Source of the DNA: VBWE01 sp943372645
Lineage (GTDB): Bacteria; Bacteroidota; Bacteroidia; Palsa-965
Length of the DNA stretch: 64,000 nucleotides
Direction of reading: 5' to 3'
NCBI GenBank assembly: GCA_943372645.1
Contig: CALRZN010000012.1
Location: 62,001-126,000, forward strand
Each line of letters starts with the position of its first letter. Positions within the stretch are counted from its first letter, which is position 1. Shown here in pieces: positions 7,838 to 16,830 of this stretch. The notes beneath the pieces are model-generated. The model worked only from the letters and a program-made list of their open reading frames with translations, searched no databases and was not told the origin of the DNA. A program made the translations under genes and the position numbers.

Positions 7838-9145
7838 TTACGGCTTTCTTACAATCTCTGCGCCAAGATCATTCAGGCGTTTGTCAATGTGCTGGTAGCC
7901 GCGGTCAATCTGTTCAATGTTGTGAATGGTGCTCTTGCCTTTGGCCGACAGCGCCGCAATGAGCAGCGATACCCCGGCACGGATGTCGGGCGAGGTCATG
8001 GTTACGCCCCGCAGCTGGTGTTCGCGGCCGAGGCCGATCACTGTTGCGCGGTGCGGATCGCAGAGGATGATCTGCGCGCCCATGTCAATCAGTTTATCTA
8101 CGAAAAACAGGCGGCTTTCAAACATTTTCTGGTGCACGAGTACGCTGCCTTTGGCCTGTGTAGCCGTTACCAGCACAATGCTCAGCAGATCGGGCGTGAA
8201 GCCCGGCCAGATCGCATCAGCAATGGTTAAAATGGAGCCGTCAATAAACGTGTCTATTTCATAATAGTCCTGGGCGGGCACATAAATGTCTTCGCCGCGG
8301 CGTTCCAGTTTTATACCTAAGCGGCGGAACGTGTCGGGAATAATACCGAGTTCGTCGTACGCCACATCTTTGATCGTGATTTCGCTCTGCGTCATGGCAG
8401 CCAGGCCGATGAAACTGCCTACTTCAATCATGTCGGGCAGCAGGCGGTGTTCGGTGCCGCCGAGTTTTTCAACGCCTTCGATGGTGAGCAGGTTAGAACC
8501 GATGCCGCTGATTTTTGCACCCATGCGGTTCAGCATTTTGCAGAGCTGCTGCAGGTATGGTTCGCAGGCGGCGTTGTAAATGGTGGTGATGCCTTCGGCC
8601 ATGGAGGCGGCCATCACAATGTTGGCTGTGCCGGTTACCGATGCTTCATCCAGCAGCATGTACGCGCCTTTCAGGCGTTTCGCATGCACTTTGAAAAATT
8701 CGAGTTCCGCATCGTATTCAAACGCAGCACCGAGTTTTTCGAAACCAATGAAGTGCGTATCAAGACGGCGGCGGCCGATTTTGTCGCCACCCGGTTTCGG
8801 AATATAACCGCGACCGAAACGGGTAAGCAGCGGACCCACAATCATAATGGAACCGCGCAAAGCACCGCCTTTTTTCTTGAACCCGTCAGAGCTGATGTAA
8901 TCCAGGTCAACGTTATCGGCCTGGAAGGTGAACTGTTCGTGACCGGTTTTTTCCACCTTCACGCCGAGTTCTTTCAGCAGGTCAATCAGTTTGTTTACGT
9001 CAACAATATCCGGGACATTGCTGATGGTCACTTTTTCGGGAGTAAGCAGCACTGCGGAGATAATTTGCAGTGCTTCGTTTTTTGCGCCCTGAGGAATCAG
9101 TTCGCCTTTGAGGCGTTTGCCACCGGTAATTTCGAACGAACTCAT
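7838..9145 (-). CDS. murA: UDP-N-acetylglucosamine 1-carboxyvinyltransferase MurA
   Basis: First committed enzyme of peptidoglycan synthesis; it transfers enolpyruvate from PEP to UDP-GlcNAc in the cytoplasm. The 435-residue length is normal and the two-domain EPSP-synthase-like fold is indicated by KNEALQ near the N-terminus and the RGSIMIVGPLLTRFG block. The active-site loop reads PGGDKIGRRRLDTH: the residue equivalent to E. coli Cys115, the fosfomycin target, is Asp121. Cys-to-Asp at this site is known from naturally fosfomycin-resistant MurA enzymes. The gene starts 15 bp after the DUF4290 gene, forming a two-gene unit. Confidence 0.97.
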   Translation of the reverse strand: MSSFEITGGKRLKGELIPQGAKNEALQIISAVLLTPEKVTISNVPDIVDVNKLIDLLKELGVKVEKTGHEQFTFQADNVDLDYISSDGFKKKGGALRGSIMIVGPLLTRFGRGYIPKPGGDKIGRRRLDTHFIGFEKLGAAFEYDAELEFFKVHAKRLKGAYMLLDEASVTGTANIVMAASMAEGITTIYNAACEPYLQQLCKMLNRMGAKISGIGSNLLTIEGVEKLGGTEHRLLPDMIEVGSFIGLAAMTQSEITIKDVAYDELGIIPDTFRRLGIKLERRGEDIYVPAQDYYEIDTFIDGSILTIADAIWPGFTPDLLSIVLVTATQAKGSVLVHQKMFESRLFFVDKLIDMGAQIILCDPHRATVIGLGREHQLRGVTMTSPDIRAGVSLLIAALSAKGKSTIHNIEQIDRGYQHIDKRLNDLGAEIVRKP

Positions 9146-9160
9146 AAAATGCAGACTCGC

Positions 9161-9868
9161 TTAATGTTTTTTGAAATTCTTATTGTGGCGGTTATTGTTG
9201 TTGCTCTTGAAGTTCATTTTCTTCTTGGCAGTATTGCCATACGCCGGCTGCTGGTTTTGCGGGATGGCGTTTTTCGGAAGAATTTCGTTCGTGTGCATGA
9301 AGCGGAAGTTGTCGCTTACTTTAAGTGCACCGTCTGAAAGCTGCTCCAGCTGCTGGGTAATCAGCTGATCGTTTACCGAATCGCGGTTCCAGTTCAGGTA
9401 ATGTTTTTTCATCAGCTGCGCCAGCTGCTCGGTAAATACCTGGCGGGCTTTCGGATCTTCTTCCGTTTTTGCTTTCGCAATCAGGTCTTCTAAAATTTTA
9501 CCGTAATGGCGGTACAGGATTTTGTTCTGCGGGTACTTCAGCGGATCGGGTTTCGAGCGGAATGCGCCGGGCTCCGGCTTCTCAAACGGGCAGTCCACAT
9601 CCAATTTGTAATCGGAAATGATAAACAGGTGATCCCACAGTTTATGTTCGTAATCCGCAAATTCTTTGATGGTCGGATTTACCGCGGTCATCACTTTGAT
9701 GATGGTGCGGGCGCAGCGGTTGCGTTCTTCACGGTCGGTCAGCGTAAGGCAGTAACCGATCATCTTGTGCACGTTTCGTCCGTATTCGGCAATGGTAAGC
9801 AGGGCCTGGTCGGTATTGTACTCCATGCCGGTTTTATTCAGGTCGCTCCTGTCGGATAATTGATTCAT
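9161..9868 (-). CDS. DUF4290 family protein
   Basis: A 235-residue protein matching my recollection of DUF4290, a family of unknown function restricted to Bacteroidota and often next to murA, as here. Recognisable features are YNTDQALLTIAEYGRNVHKM near the start, the long alpha-helical middle with EERNRCARTIIKVM, and the basic, Asn/His/Lys-rich tail (NNNNRHNKNFKKH), which suggests contact with nucleic acid or another polyanion but proves nothing. A start at MEYNT (9826) is a good alternative, since relatives tend to begin close to that motif. It is probably co-transcribed with murA. Confidence 0.85.
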   Translation of the reverse strand: MNQLSDRSDLNKTGMEYNTDQALLTIAEYGRNVHKMIGYCLTLTDREERNRCARTIIKVMTAVNPTIKEFADYEHKLWDHLFIISDYKLDVDCPFEKPEPGAFRSKPDPLKYPQNKILYRHYGKILEDLIAKAKTEEDPKARQVFTEQLAQLMKKHYLNWNRDSVNDQLITQQLEQLSDGALKVSDNFRFMHTNEILPKNAIPQNQQPAYGNTAKKKMNFKSNNNNRHNKNFKKH

Positions 9869-9950
9869 TGTATAATATAATAAAGTATTGAGGAATTTTT
9901 TTCAAATGTACGCATTTTATTTGGATGGCGGAACCCCGGAAATTGCCGCT

Positions 9951-11057
9951 TTACCAGCCATTACTGCCGGAAGTGGTGATATTCCGGAAACTGATGGACT
10001 CCGTTACAATACGCACTTTCGGACTGGCGCCGAGCATTACAATGTAGCCATCCTGCATGGTTAATGTTTCAATGTAAAGGTGTTCAATATCCAGGTATTT
10101 GATTTCGATGCCGCTGCTGGTTAAGGCATTGGACAGGCTGTAGGTTTTGTTCCAGATGTCGAAGTTCAGTTTGTCCAATGTTACTGTTTCGCGCGGTTTG
10201 CCGTTTACCAGTTCATTCCGGTCGGTAACGCGTATCGTCCAGTAGTTTGCTGCGTTGCATTGGTTGAGCCAGTTCTTTGTATTGTCGCGGATCACAGCGG
10301 GCTGGTTTTTATACGGTTCCAGTTTGCCGTTGGCGCAGGCAATCACATCGCATGGACAAAGTGTAACGGTAATGTTATCGTCTTTCAGGTAAAACGAGTT
10401 GGCGAAAACCACGGTGCTGCTGCCCGACGAGGACTGGCTTTTGAACTTGACGGAATGTGCTTTCGATTTGCTGCGCTCCAGTTTCACCACGCGGTAGGCC
10501 ACATACAGGCCCACGCCTTTGGCGACAATGTGGCGTTTGGAACCGACTTCGGTATCGGAAATAATATCGGCGCCTGCAAATGTTTTGGGCAGTGTGGCTT
10601 TCAGCTCGGCCGATTTCTTTTTGTCAATGATAAACGTAACCTGGTCGGCGCGGATGGCTTCATACAAAATGGTGTTGCCGATGTTGTTCCGCAACACGTC
10701 GGTAGAACTGACGCGCACAATTTTTACCGACTCGAGATTGATTTCGGTTGACGACCACAGTTCCGCTTTCACGGTGCCTTTCAGGTAATTCTGGATATTG
10801 CCGGTGATGCTTGCTTTCAGGTTCTGATCGGTGGTGGATGTAAAATCCTGGAACGATTCGCCCACCGAAAGTTTATCGTCGCTCACGCCGTCGCCCACCG
10901 GCCCGATGTCGGTCCAGATGGCACCCATCGGCACATTGCTGCGCGGGGCTTTCATAATTTTAAAATCGTCGAAGATGCGGTTCTTTTTCTGCGCAACAGC
11001 GGGCAACGCAATAAACAGGAATACCGGCAGCACGAGTGCAGACAATGACTTTTTCAT
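9951..11057 (-). CDS. Secreted hypothetical protein, 368 aa
   Basis: I do not recognise a family. A clear signal peptide (MKKSLSALVLPVFLFIALPAVAQ) predicts export. The rest alternates short polar strands with glycine/serine turns and appears beta-rich. A short cysteine pair occurs in LCPCDVIACANG around residues 240-250. There is no T9SS tail and no lipobox. The gene is divergent from the lipid A acyltransferase, sharing a ~100 bp promoter region, and is separated from the DUF4290-murA pair by about 80 bp. Its 3' region contains no clear terminator. Confidence 0.72.
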   Translation of the reverse strand: MKKSLSALVLPVFLFIALPAVAQKKNRIFDDFKIMKAPRSNVPMGAIWTDIGPVGDGVSDDKLSVGESFQDFTSTTDQNLKASITGNIQNYLKGTVKAELWSSTEINLESVKIVRVSSTDVLRNNIGNTILYEAIRADQVTFIIDKKKSAELKATLPKTFAGADIISDTEVGSKRHIVAKGVGLYVAYRVVKLERSKSKAHSVKFKSQSSSGSSTVVFANSFYLKDDNITVTLCPCDVIACANGKLEPYKNQPAVIRDNTKNWLNQCNAANYWTIRVTDRNELVNGKPRETVTLDKLNFDIWNKTYSLSNALTSSGIEIKYLDIEHLYIETLTMQDGYIVMLGASPKVRIVTESISFRNITTSGSNGW

Positions 11058-11141
11058 AAACAGGACGATTGGTTGTGTGGATGTAAAAGTACGTATAATA
11101 AAACGGATTGGAGTTGCGCCGCCGGTTCCTGCTCAAATTCG

Positions 11142-11149
11142 TACCTTTG
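11142..11149 (+). promoter_or_regulatory. -7 element of the lipid A acyltransferase promoter
   Basis: TACCTTTG matches the Bacteroidota housekeeping -7 consensus TAnnTTTG and lies 8 bases before the ATG at 11158, implying a very short leader. No TTG element at ideal spacing was found upstream. Confidence 0.55.
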
Positions 11150-11157
11150 CCCCAACT

Positions 11158-12036
11158 ATGCAGGCACTCGGTTATTACATTGTCCTTCCGTTTATCTATC
11201 TGCTTTCGGTGCTGCCGTTTCCGCTGCTGTACCTGTTTTCTGATTTTGTGTATTTCATGTTGTTCTATGTGATCGGTTACCGCAAAGACGTGGTGCTCAC
11301 CAACCTGGAGAAATCATTCCCGGAAAAAAACGAAAAGGAACTGCTGCAACTGCGCAAACAGTTTTACCATTATTTCTGCGACCTGTTCCTCGAAACTTTC
11401 AAGACGCTTACGATCAGTGAAAAAACGATGCTGAAACATTGCACCATTGATCCGGAAGCAACTGCGCTGTTTGAACGGATTCATGCCGAACAGAAAAACA
11501 TCATCATCGTGATGGGCCATTACGGCAACTGGGAGTGGGCGGGCAACACCTTTTCGCTGACGCAGAAACACCAGCTGTATGTGATTTATCACCCGCTGCA
11601 GCATCCGTATTTTAATAAACTGATTGTGGACATGCGCATGCGTTTCGGCACAAAACTCATTGCCATGCAGGATACGATGAAACAGATGCTGGCCAACCGC
11701 ACCGCACCGCTCAACGCCACCGCCTTCATCGCCGATCAGACCCCGCACCCCGAACGCGCCTACTGGATGCAGTTTATGAACCAGGACACGCCCGTGTTTC
11801 TCGGCACGGAAAAATTTGCGATGAAACTCGGTTACCCGGTGGTGTACGTTTCGGTACGCCGTAAACGCCGCGGGTATTACAACATTGAAGCGGAACTGCT
11901 TTTCGAAAATCCGACAGCACTTGCTCCGAACGTGGTTACGGAAGCACACACGCACAAACTCGAAAAAGACATCCACGCGCAGCCGGAAATATGGCTGTGG
12001 TCGCATAAGCGCTGGAAGCATAAACGGCCGATGTAA
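11158..12036 (+). CDS. Lipid A biosynthesis acyltransferase (LpxL/HtrB family)
   Basis: Inner-membrane acyltransferase expected to add a secondary acyl chain to lipid A precursors, 292 residues. The N-terminus is a membrane anchor (YYIVLPFIYLLSVLPFPLLYLF), followed by the family's NLEKSFPE region and the catalytic HX4E motif HYGNWE (His121, Glu126). The C-terminal half has IADQTPHPERAYWMQFMNQ, which corresponds to the conserved substrate-binding stretch. The start at 11158 fits the family N-terminus and sits just after a TAnnTTTG element; the longer open frame upstream overlaps the divergent gene. A number of Bacteroidota carry single LpxL-like enzymes of this size. Confidence 0.9.
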   Translation: MQALGYYIVLPFIYLLSVLPFPLLYLFSDFVYFMLFYVIGYRKDVVLTNLEKSFPEKNEKELLQLRKQFYHYFCDLFLETFKTLTISEKTMLKHCTIDPEATALFERIHAEQKNIIIVMGHYGNWEWAGNTFSLTQKHQLYVIYHPLQHPYFNKLIVDMRMRFGTKLIAMQDTMKQMLANRTAPLNATAFIADQTPHPERAYWMQFMNQDTPVFLGTEKFAMKLGYPVVYVSVRRKRRGYYNIEAELLFENPTALAPNVVTEAHTHKLEKDIHAQPEIWLWSHKRWKHKRPM

Positions 12037-12111
12037 TACAGAGCGCAGCATACAGAGCGCAGAGCACTGAGCGGTAATCGCACTGTTGTTCAAACGACCG
12101 CTGTAACTCTT

Positions 12112-13137
12112 TTACTCCACAATTATTTTTCGCACCACTGTTCCGTTTTCATTACGGAAATTAACCATGTACACGCCCGGGGTTAAACCGTGCAGCGGAA
12201 TGGTTACGGTGTTTGCATTTTCAACAGTAAGCGTTGTAACCGGTGCCGTGCGCCCGATCAGATCTGTTACGCTTACTGTTCCTGTAAACGGGTGCAGAGT
12301 TGCAGCAACCACTACATCGTGTGCAGGAACAGGGTAGAGGCTGAATTCAGTGTCGTTCGTATTTGCTGCAATGCCTGTGATGTCATTCGGATCGCTCATC
12401 ACGGCCTGATAGACTTCCATTGTCGTTACGTTTTGCACAAACGCCACCACGCGCACTTCGGCAATGGATTTGATGTGCTGCAGGTTCCAGGTAAACGGAA
12501 TGGTATCGGTGCCGTTGAGCTGGCGGTTTTGCAACACCGTGCCGGATGAACCGGGCAGCATTTTGCGCATCACGTAATGATAAACGGTTTCGCTGTTTGC
12601 ACCCGGACTGGCGAGGTATGCACTTTTCTGTACGCTTTTTTCAATCACCACGATGTGTGCCACCAGTGAATCGCCGGCATTGCTGTTTTGCAGCGACGTG
12701 AACATAAATTCGCCCTGCAGCGTGTTGCCCGTAATCTGCGATCCGTTTGTAGTGATTGTGTAAGGCGAAGCCACAGCCGCGCGTGAAGTATATGCTGCGC
12801 TCATTCCCGGTATGAAGCTGGCGGTGCTGCCGTTGTATTGGTTGCCGTCAACCACCGTGAAGGGAACAGCAAATACATTGTAATAATTCACCCGCGCATT
12901 CGATTCAGCCGGGTTTTCGAAATACATCGAATCGTTGTACGGAAAGCTGGTGTGGTATGCAATGGCCACGTTCGTTAACGGGTTGTTGGTAACATACTGC
13001 AGCACCGTGGGCGTATTGCTCGCGCAGGGCGGGCAGCCGGAGTTGGTAAACTGTTCGGTGAGTACGATGCGCTGCTGTGCGGTGGCGGTAATTGCGAATG
13101 CACAAACTAAAATGGAATGAAGAATCGTGGATTTCAT
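12112..13137 (-). CDS. Omp28-like thioredoxin-fold protein with T9SS sorting tail
   Basis: A 341-residue secreted protein. A signal peptide (MKSTILHSILVCAFAITATAQ) is followed by EQFTNSGCPPCASNTP, a CxxC-like motif in the context seen in Omp28-related proteins. The C-terminal ~75 residues (from FSLYPVPAHD through GLTPGVYMVNFRN to VVRKIIVE) are a type A T9SS sorting domain, so the protein should be carried across the outer membrane and probably attached to the surface. The start codon was placed at MKSTIL rather than six codons upstream. It stands alone, convergent with the acyltransferase gene. Confidence 0.88.
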   Translation of the reverse strand: MKSTILHSILVCAFAITATAQQRIVLTEQFTNSGCPPCASNTPTVLQYVTNNPLTNVAIAYHTSFPYNDSMYFENPAESNARVNYYNVFAVPFTVVDGNQYNGSTASFIPGMSAAYTSRAAVASPYTITTNGSQITGNTLQGEFMFTSLQNSNAGDSLVAHIVVIEKSVQKSAYLASPGANSETVYHYVMRKMLPGSSGTVLQNRQLNGTDTIPFTWNLQHIKSIAEVRVVAFVQNVTTMEVYQAVMSDPNDITGIAANTNDTEFSLYPVPAHDVVVAATLHPFTGTVSVTDLIGRTAPVTTLTVENANTVTIPLHGLTPGVYMVNFRNENGTVVRKIIVE

Positions 13138-13224
13138 GGTCGTTATTTTTGACAAAGGAACAGCGTGTACCGCATTTAAATTGTCGGCAGGATGACATAC
13201 GTAAAAAGAAATACGATAGTTTGT

Positions 13225-13908
13225 TTACGCGCCCAGTTTGCGCACATCGGGAATCACAATTTCTTTGCGCGAATAGTGCAGCAATCCTGCATTTTCAAAA
13301 TCGTTGAGCAGTTGCGTGGTGGTTTGCCGGGTGGCGCAGATGAGGCTGGCGAGGTCCTGGTGCGTGAGGTAGTTTTCGATGGTGGCACCGTTCCCGTTTT
13401 TTACACCTTCGTTTTCGGCCCATTCGGCAAGGAATACACGCAGCCGCGTTTTTACATCTTTGAAGATGAGGTTGGAGTAACGGTTGCGCAGGCGTTTCAG
13501 GCGGAAGCCGATGAGTTTGGTGAATTTGAGTGCGAGGGCCGGGTGTTTTTCCAGCAGTTTTTCAAAATCTTCGAGGCGAAAACTGCAGATGATCACTTCT
13601 TTTGAAATGGCCTGCGCGTATTCCGGTGTTTCGTTGCCGGCATCCAATGTAATCTCACCAAACAGGTCGCCGGGTTTCAGAATTTCGCGGATGGCTTCGT
13701 TGCCGTTATCGCCGGTTTCCGCAATTTTGATTGTTCCTTTTTTCAGGAAATAAATCCGTTTTACCGTTTCGTCAGCAAAATAAATAATCTCTCCTTTGGA
13801 AGCCCGCTTGTAGTGCATGATCACGCAGAGGTCTTCAATCTGTGCATTGTTCAGCACAGAAAAAAGTTTGTGGTTGCGGAGGTGCCAGTATTTGATCTCG
13901 GTGCTCAT
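13225..13908 (-). CDS. Crp/Fnr family transcriptional regulator
   Basis: A 227-residue DNA-binding regulator. The N-terminal cyclic-nucleotide-binding-like barrel (about 10-125) has KRASKGEIIYFADE and the conserved GDLFGEITL turn. The C-terminal winged helix has the recognition region LASLICATRQTTTQLLNDFENAG. No cysteine cluster of the Fnr type precedes the barrel, so it is not an obvious Fe-S oxygen sensor. The start at 13908 leaves one base to the stop of the LysE-type gene, making it the last gene of the compact operon 13.2-18.6 kb and a likely regulator of it or of linked stress genes. Confidence 0.9.
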   Translation of the reverse strand: MSTEIKYWHLRNHKLFSVLNNAQIEDLCVIMHYKRASKGEIIYFADETVKRIYFLKKGTIKIAETGDNGNEAIREILKPGDLFGEITLDAGNETPEYAQAISKEVIICSFRLEDFEKLLEKHPALALKFTKLIGFRLKRLRNRYSNLIFKDVKTRLRVFLAEWAENEGVKNGNGATIENYLTHQDLASLICATRQTTTQLLNDFENAGLLHYSRKEIVIPDVRKLGA

Positions 13909-13909
13909 G

Positions 13910-14533
13910 TCAGGAAAAGAAACGAACGGTTTCTGTAAGCGCAAATATAATAAAAGCCGCGCCGATAAACCGGTTCAGGCGTTTGCCGAAAATCTGCGTC
14001 AGCCGCGCGTGCTGAAGCTGCACCAGCCAGGCCAGCAAAAGCAGCAGCAGAAATGCACCTGCGGCGGTTCCCATAATAAATGCTGCGCTGTTAAATGTGC
14101 CTGTAATTGAAACAATACCATTCGACTGCAGGTAATGGCAGGTGATGAACCAGAACGCAAACAGCATCGGGTTCATGGCACCAAGCAAAAAACCGGAGAG
14201 GAGCAGACTGCTGCCCCGTTGTTTGTGTGCAGCCGGTGGTGTCTCTTTTTTTAGCCACATCATAAAGCCGCCTGCAAACAACATTGGGATGGCAATGCCA
14301 CGCAGCAGTTGCGACAGTCCGGAACCCGGCTGCAGTGCGCCGGCACAGGTGATGGCTGCGGTGCTGTAAATAAGTTCAGGCAGCGCACCGCCCAGCGCAA
14401 ACCACAGCGAAGGGCGAAACCCGTTCCGGTACGCCGTGCCGATGACCGCGAGGTTTACCGGCCCGGGTTGCAGCGAACCTGCAAAACTCAGCGCAGCAGC
14501 GACGATAAAACAGGTGAGAACTTCAGTGAACAT
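13910..14533 (-). CDS. LysE/RhtB-type amino acid exporter
   Basis: Predicted inner-membrane exporter of amino acids or small amino-acid derivatives, 207 residues with about six hydrophobic helices. The family hallmark near the N-terminus is visible as SLQPGPVNLAVIGTAYRNG, and a second conserved helix has GGALPELIY. The start MFTEVLT overlaps the 3' end of the ATP-grasp gene by 11 bases, which indicates translational coupling. The pairing with an ATP-grasp ligase suggests that the exporter may carry the ligase product out of the cell; that is inference from gene order only. Confidence 0.85.
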   Translation of the reverse strand: MFTEVLTCFIVAAALSFAGSLQPGPVNLAVIGTAYRNGFRPSLWFALGGALPELIYSTAAITCAGALQPGSGLSQLLRGIAIPMLFAGGFMMWLKKETPPAAHKQRGSSLLLSGFLLGAMNPMLFAFWFITCHYLQSNGIVSITGTFNSAAFIMGTAAGAFLLLLLLAWLVQLQHARLTQIFGKRLNRFIGAAFIIFALTETVRFFS

Positions 14534-15611
14534 GTTGTTTTTTGTTTCGGAAATGCGCACGCACTGTTTTCAGAAAAACGCGCGACGGCGTTACTGCAAC
14601 ACCACGTTCCCGGTTTTGTTTCGCGATGCGGTAAACGATATGCATGTTGTGAAAAATAGCAGCCCACGCTTTAAACAGGTTCATGCCCGGATCATAAATG
14701 TGCGCAGGTTCCGAAGTGGTGCCGTTCACTTCCAGGATGCGGATGTTTTTTCCCTGCCGCAGTTCTTCTGCCGAAGCAACACGCACATCAAAACGCCCGA
14801 AATAAAAACCATCCATCTGCGCAGCAATACGGTCGAACACGGCAACCAGTTCCGGCGTAATAAGTTTGTTACCATTGCAGAACATGGTGCCAAGGCAGTG
14901 ATTACCGATCGGTTCCAGCAGCAGGCGCTCGCCGTTTTGCAGCACCGTATCGGCTTTCGGGCCGAGGCGCCCCAGCAGTTCCGTCATGCGCATACGCGCA
15001 CGTACATTTTGCTCCATCAGCTCGCGCACTGTTGCACGGCCGTCGCCGGTAACCGCAAGAAACACTTTGGTGGTAACTGAACTGATGCCACTGCCGCCTT
15101 CCGGGAAACGGTAATACAGGATGCCCAGCTCGGTTTCGTATGCAACAAATTCCTGGATGATGTAACGGCCGCCGGACTGTTCATGGTACTGCTGCAGTTC
15201 AGTCGCATTGTAAATTTTACGCACAAGAAACCCGCGCTCGCCCTGGTCGGGTTTACAGATCACCGGGTATTGCATTTGTTTCTGCTGAAAAGCATCCAGC
15301 ACTTCGGCGAAGTTTTGATCTGCACCAACATAAACACTTGCCGGTAAATATCCGTCAGGAATATTTTCGAGAATTGCCGTTTTTGATTCACCGAAAAAGC
15401 CGCCCATTTCAATGCCGGGATTGGCCGCGGTAAAATAAAGCATGGAACGCGAACGGATGGCCAGCACCGCCCAATAAAAATAAGCCGGGATGTGCAGCAG
15501 CCAGAACGGCCAGAACTCGTAGCGGAACATACGCACAAGCAGCAGCGGCATGCGGAGCCGTGTTGTGGTGCTGACAGGTGGAGCGAGTGCAATAACGTTT
15601 TCCTGTTTCAT
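14523..15611 (-). CDS. ATP-grasp domain protein (carboxylate-amine ligase-like)
   Basis: A 362-residue protein with the ATP-grasp fold of ligases such as D-Ala-D-Ala ligase. The ATP-binding lobe is marked by YPVICKPDQGERGFLVRKI (about 115-133) and RYIIQEFVAYETELG, and the metal-binding end by FGRFDVRVAS and IRILEVNGTTSEPAHIYDP. Enzymes of this fold join a carboxylate to an amine or thiol with ATP. A hydrophobic stretch near the N-terminus (FWPFWLLHIPAYFYWAVLAI) suggests membrane association, which is unusual for soluble ATP-grasp ligases. Substrates are unknown. It lies 8 bp after the NRDE gene and overlaps the LysE-type exporter gene. Confidence 0.85.
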   Translation of the reverse strand: MKQENVIALAPPVSTTTRLRMPLLLVRMFRYEFWPFWLLHIPAYFYWAVLAIRSRSMLYFTAANPGIEMGGFFGESKTAILENIPDGYLPASVYVGADQNFAEVLDAFQQKQMQYPVICKPDQGERGFLVRKIYNATELQQYHEQSGGRYIIQEFVAYETELGILYYRFPEGGSGISSVTTKVFLAVTGDGRATVRELMEQNVRARMRMTELLGRLGPKADTVLQNGERLLLEPIGNHCLGTMFCNGNKLITPELVAVFDRIAAQMDGFYFGRFDVRVASAEELRQGKNIRILEVNGTTSEPAHIYDPGMNLFKAWAAIFHNMHIVYRIAKQNRERGVAVTPSRVFLKTVRAHFRNKKQHVH

Positions 15612-15619
15612 GGTGTCGT

Positions 15620-16336
15620 TTATAATATCTGAATTGCGTACGTCGTATCCTGCGGAATATCTTTGTAATGCATACGCATATTTCCGTGCAGATGTGCAAT
15701 GCTGGTGATGCTTACTGTAAGCACTTCGTTGCCGCGGTTCATCAGCAGGTCGTTTGTTTTGTCACCGGTTCCGCCGAATTCGTGGAAACGGATAATTTCT
15801 TCCATTTTAAATTCCCGGTTCGTCTGCAGCCAGTTGCTGAACCATTCCCTGCGCTGCGCGATTACTTCATCTGCATACAAAGTAACCGATGACCAGATGT
15901 GTGGTGCGTTTGCGTCTTTTGGTGTACATGTAATTTTTGTTCCGTCCCAGCGCAACTCATCCAGGCGGATTGAACTGCTGGTGTCAAGAATTACCAGCGT
16001 AAACGGTTCGATGCCTTTAAAATCATATTGCGCGGCAAAATCGGCGGCGTTTTCAAACGCAAAAAAATCGAGTACCACCAGGCCGCGGCTTTTGCGGTAG
16101 GGCGGAACAGACCGGTGTTTTTCAAAAGCGCCGTTCAGCAGGCACAACGTAAAATGTTTTTTCCCGGTTACAATCCAGGTGCCGCCGGCTTCGGGATCTT
16201 TCGGATAAAAAACCGAAAAACTGCCGTGGATAAATTTCCGTGGCGGCTGGGCTTTTTTACGCACGTTTTTTTCATCCCGGTTCGAAGTCAGGATGTAATC
16301 ATTGTTCCCGCAGGGAAGAAAAGTTACCGTGCACAT
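15620..16336 (-). CDS. NRDE (TANGO2-like) family protein
   Basis: A 238-residue protein beginning MCTVTFLP and carrying the signature SNRDE at about residues 18-22, which defines the NRDE/TANGO2 family. The second-position cysteine is typical of the N-terminal-nucleophile-like fold of these proteins. TANGO2 relatives have been implicated in heme handling and in lipid metabolism, but the bacterial function is unsettled. The gene overlaps the upstream DinB gene by 13 bases and is followed after 8 bases by the ATP-grasp gene, so it belongs to the compact operon. Confidence 0.88.
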   Translation of the reverse strand: MCTVTFLPCGNNDYILTSNRDEKNVRKKAQPPRKFIHGSFSVFYPKDPEAGGTWIVTGKKHFTLCLLNGAFEKHRSVPPYRKSRGLVVLDFFAFENAADFAAQYDFKGIEPFTLVILDTSSSIRLDELRWDGTKITCTPKDANAPHIWSSVTLYADEVIAQRREWFSNWLQTNREFKMEEIIRFHEFGGTGDKTNDLLMNRGNEVLTVSITSIAHLHGNMRMHYKDIPQDTTYAIQIL

Positions 16337-16830
16337 GTTTGCTGCTGATAACGGATGGTGGAATACGCAACGCCAAAATTTCCAGGGATGATCACTTCAC
16401 TGAACTGGTTTTCAATGGCAATGCGGATGATGGCCATGTGGTGAATGGCGTGTTCAATATTATAAGCCAGTTCGCGGTTAAACGACGTCTGCGTAACTAC
16501 AATTCCCGCTTCCGGATCAAAACACGCTTCCAACTGCATCGGCTGATCTTTGCAGTGGGTCAGTTTCTGCGTGATGGCCTGCAGCACGAGCATGGCATGG
16601 CGCGGACTTGTTTCCAGTACGAGGTCGCGGGTGCGCAGGTCGTAGTTCAGTTTACCGGTGCTGCTGCCGTTCACAAGGCATTCGTAAAATTCGATGATGT
16701 GGCGTACGTGTTTGCCGATGGTGTTGCCGTGCAGCATAGGAACAGGAAGGCTGTATGCAGTTTCATCAAGCTGACCGGTTACGGCAATGATCTGGCCGAG
16801 GATTGTAGCGGAAGCTGTTCGCAGGCTCAT
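16324..16830 (-). CDS. DinB-like four-helix protein
   Basis: A 168-residue protein with the DinB/YfiT-like metal-binding helical bundle. Candidate metal ligands are the histidines in GKHVRHIIEFYE and in NIEHAIHHMAIIR, placed as in the family. Many DinB-superfamily members are thiol-dependent transferases or hydrolases using bacillithiol or related thiols; no specific reaction can be given. The start overlaps the stop of the outer-membrane protein gene by four bases, and the 3' end overlaps the NRDE gene by 13 bases. Confidence 0.8.
   Translation of the reverse strand: MSLRTASATILGQIIAVTGQLDETAYSLPVPMLHGNTIGKHVRHIIEFYECLVNGSSTGKLNYDLRTRDLVLETSPRHAMLVLQAITQKLTHCKDQPMQLEACFDPEAGIVVTQTSFNRELAYNIEHAIHHMAIIRIAIENQFSEVIIPGNFGVAYSTIRYQQQTCAR

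Noticed and set aside
12037..12111. Short direct repeats of acagagcgcag between the acyltransferase and Omp28-like genes
   Set aside because: Only two or three short iterations with no pairing partner or wider distribution in the window.
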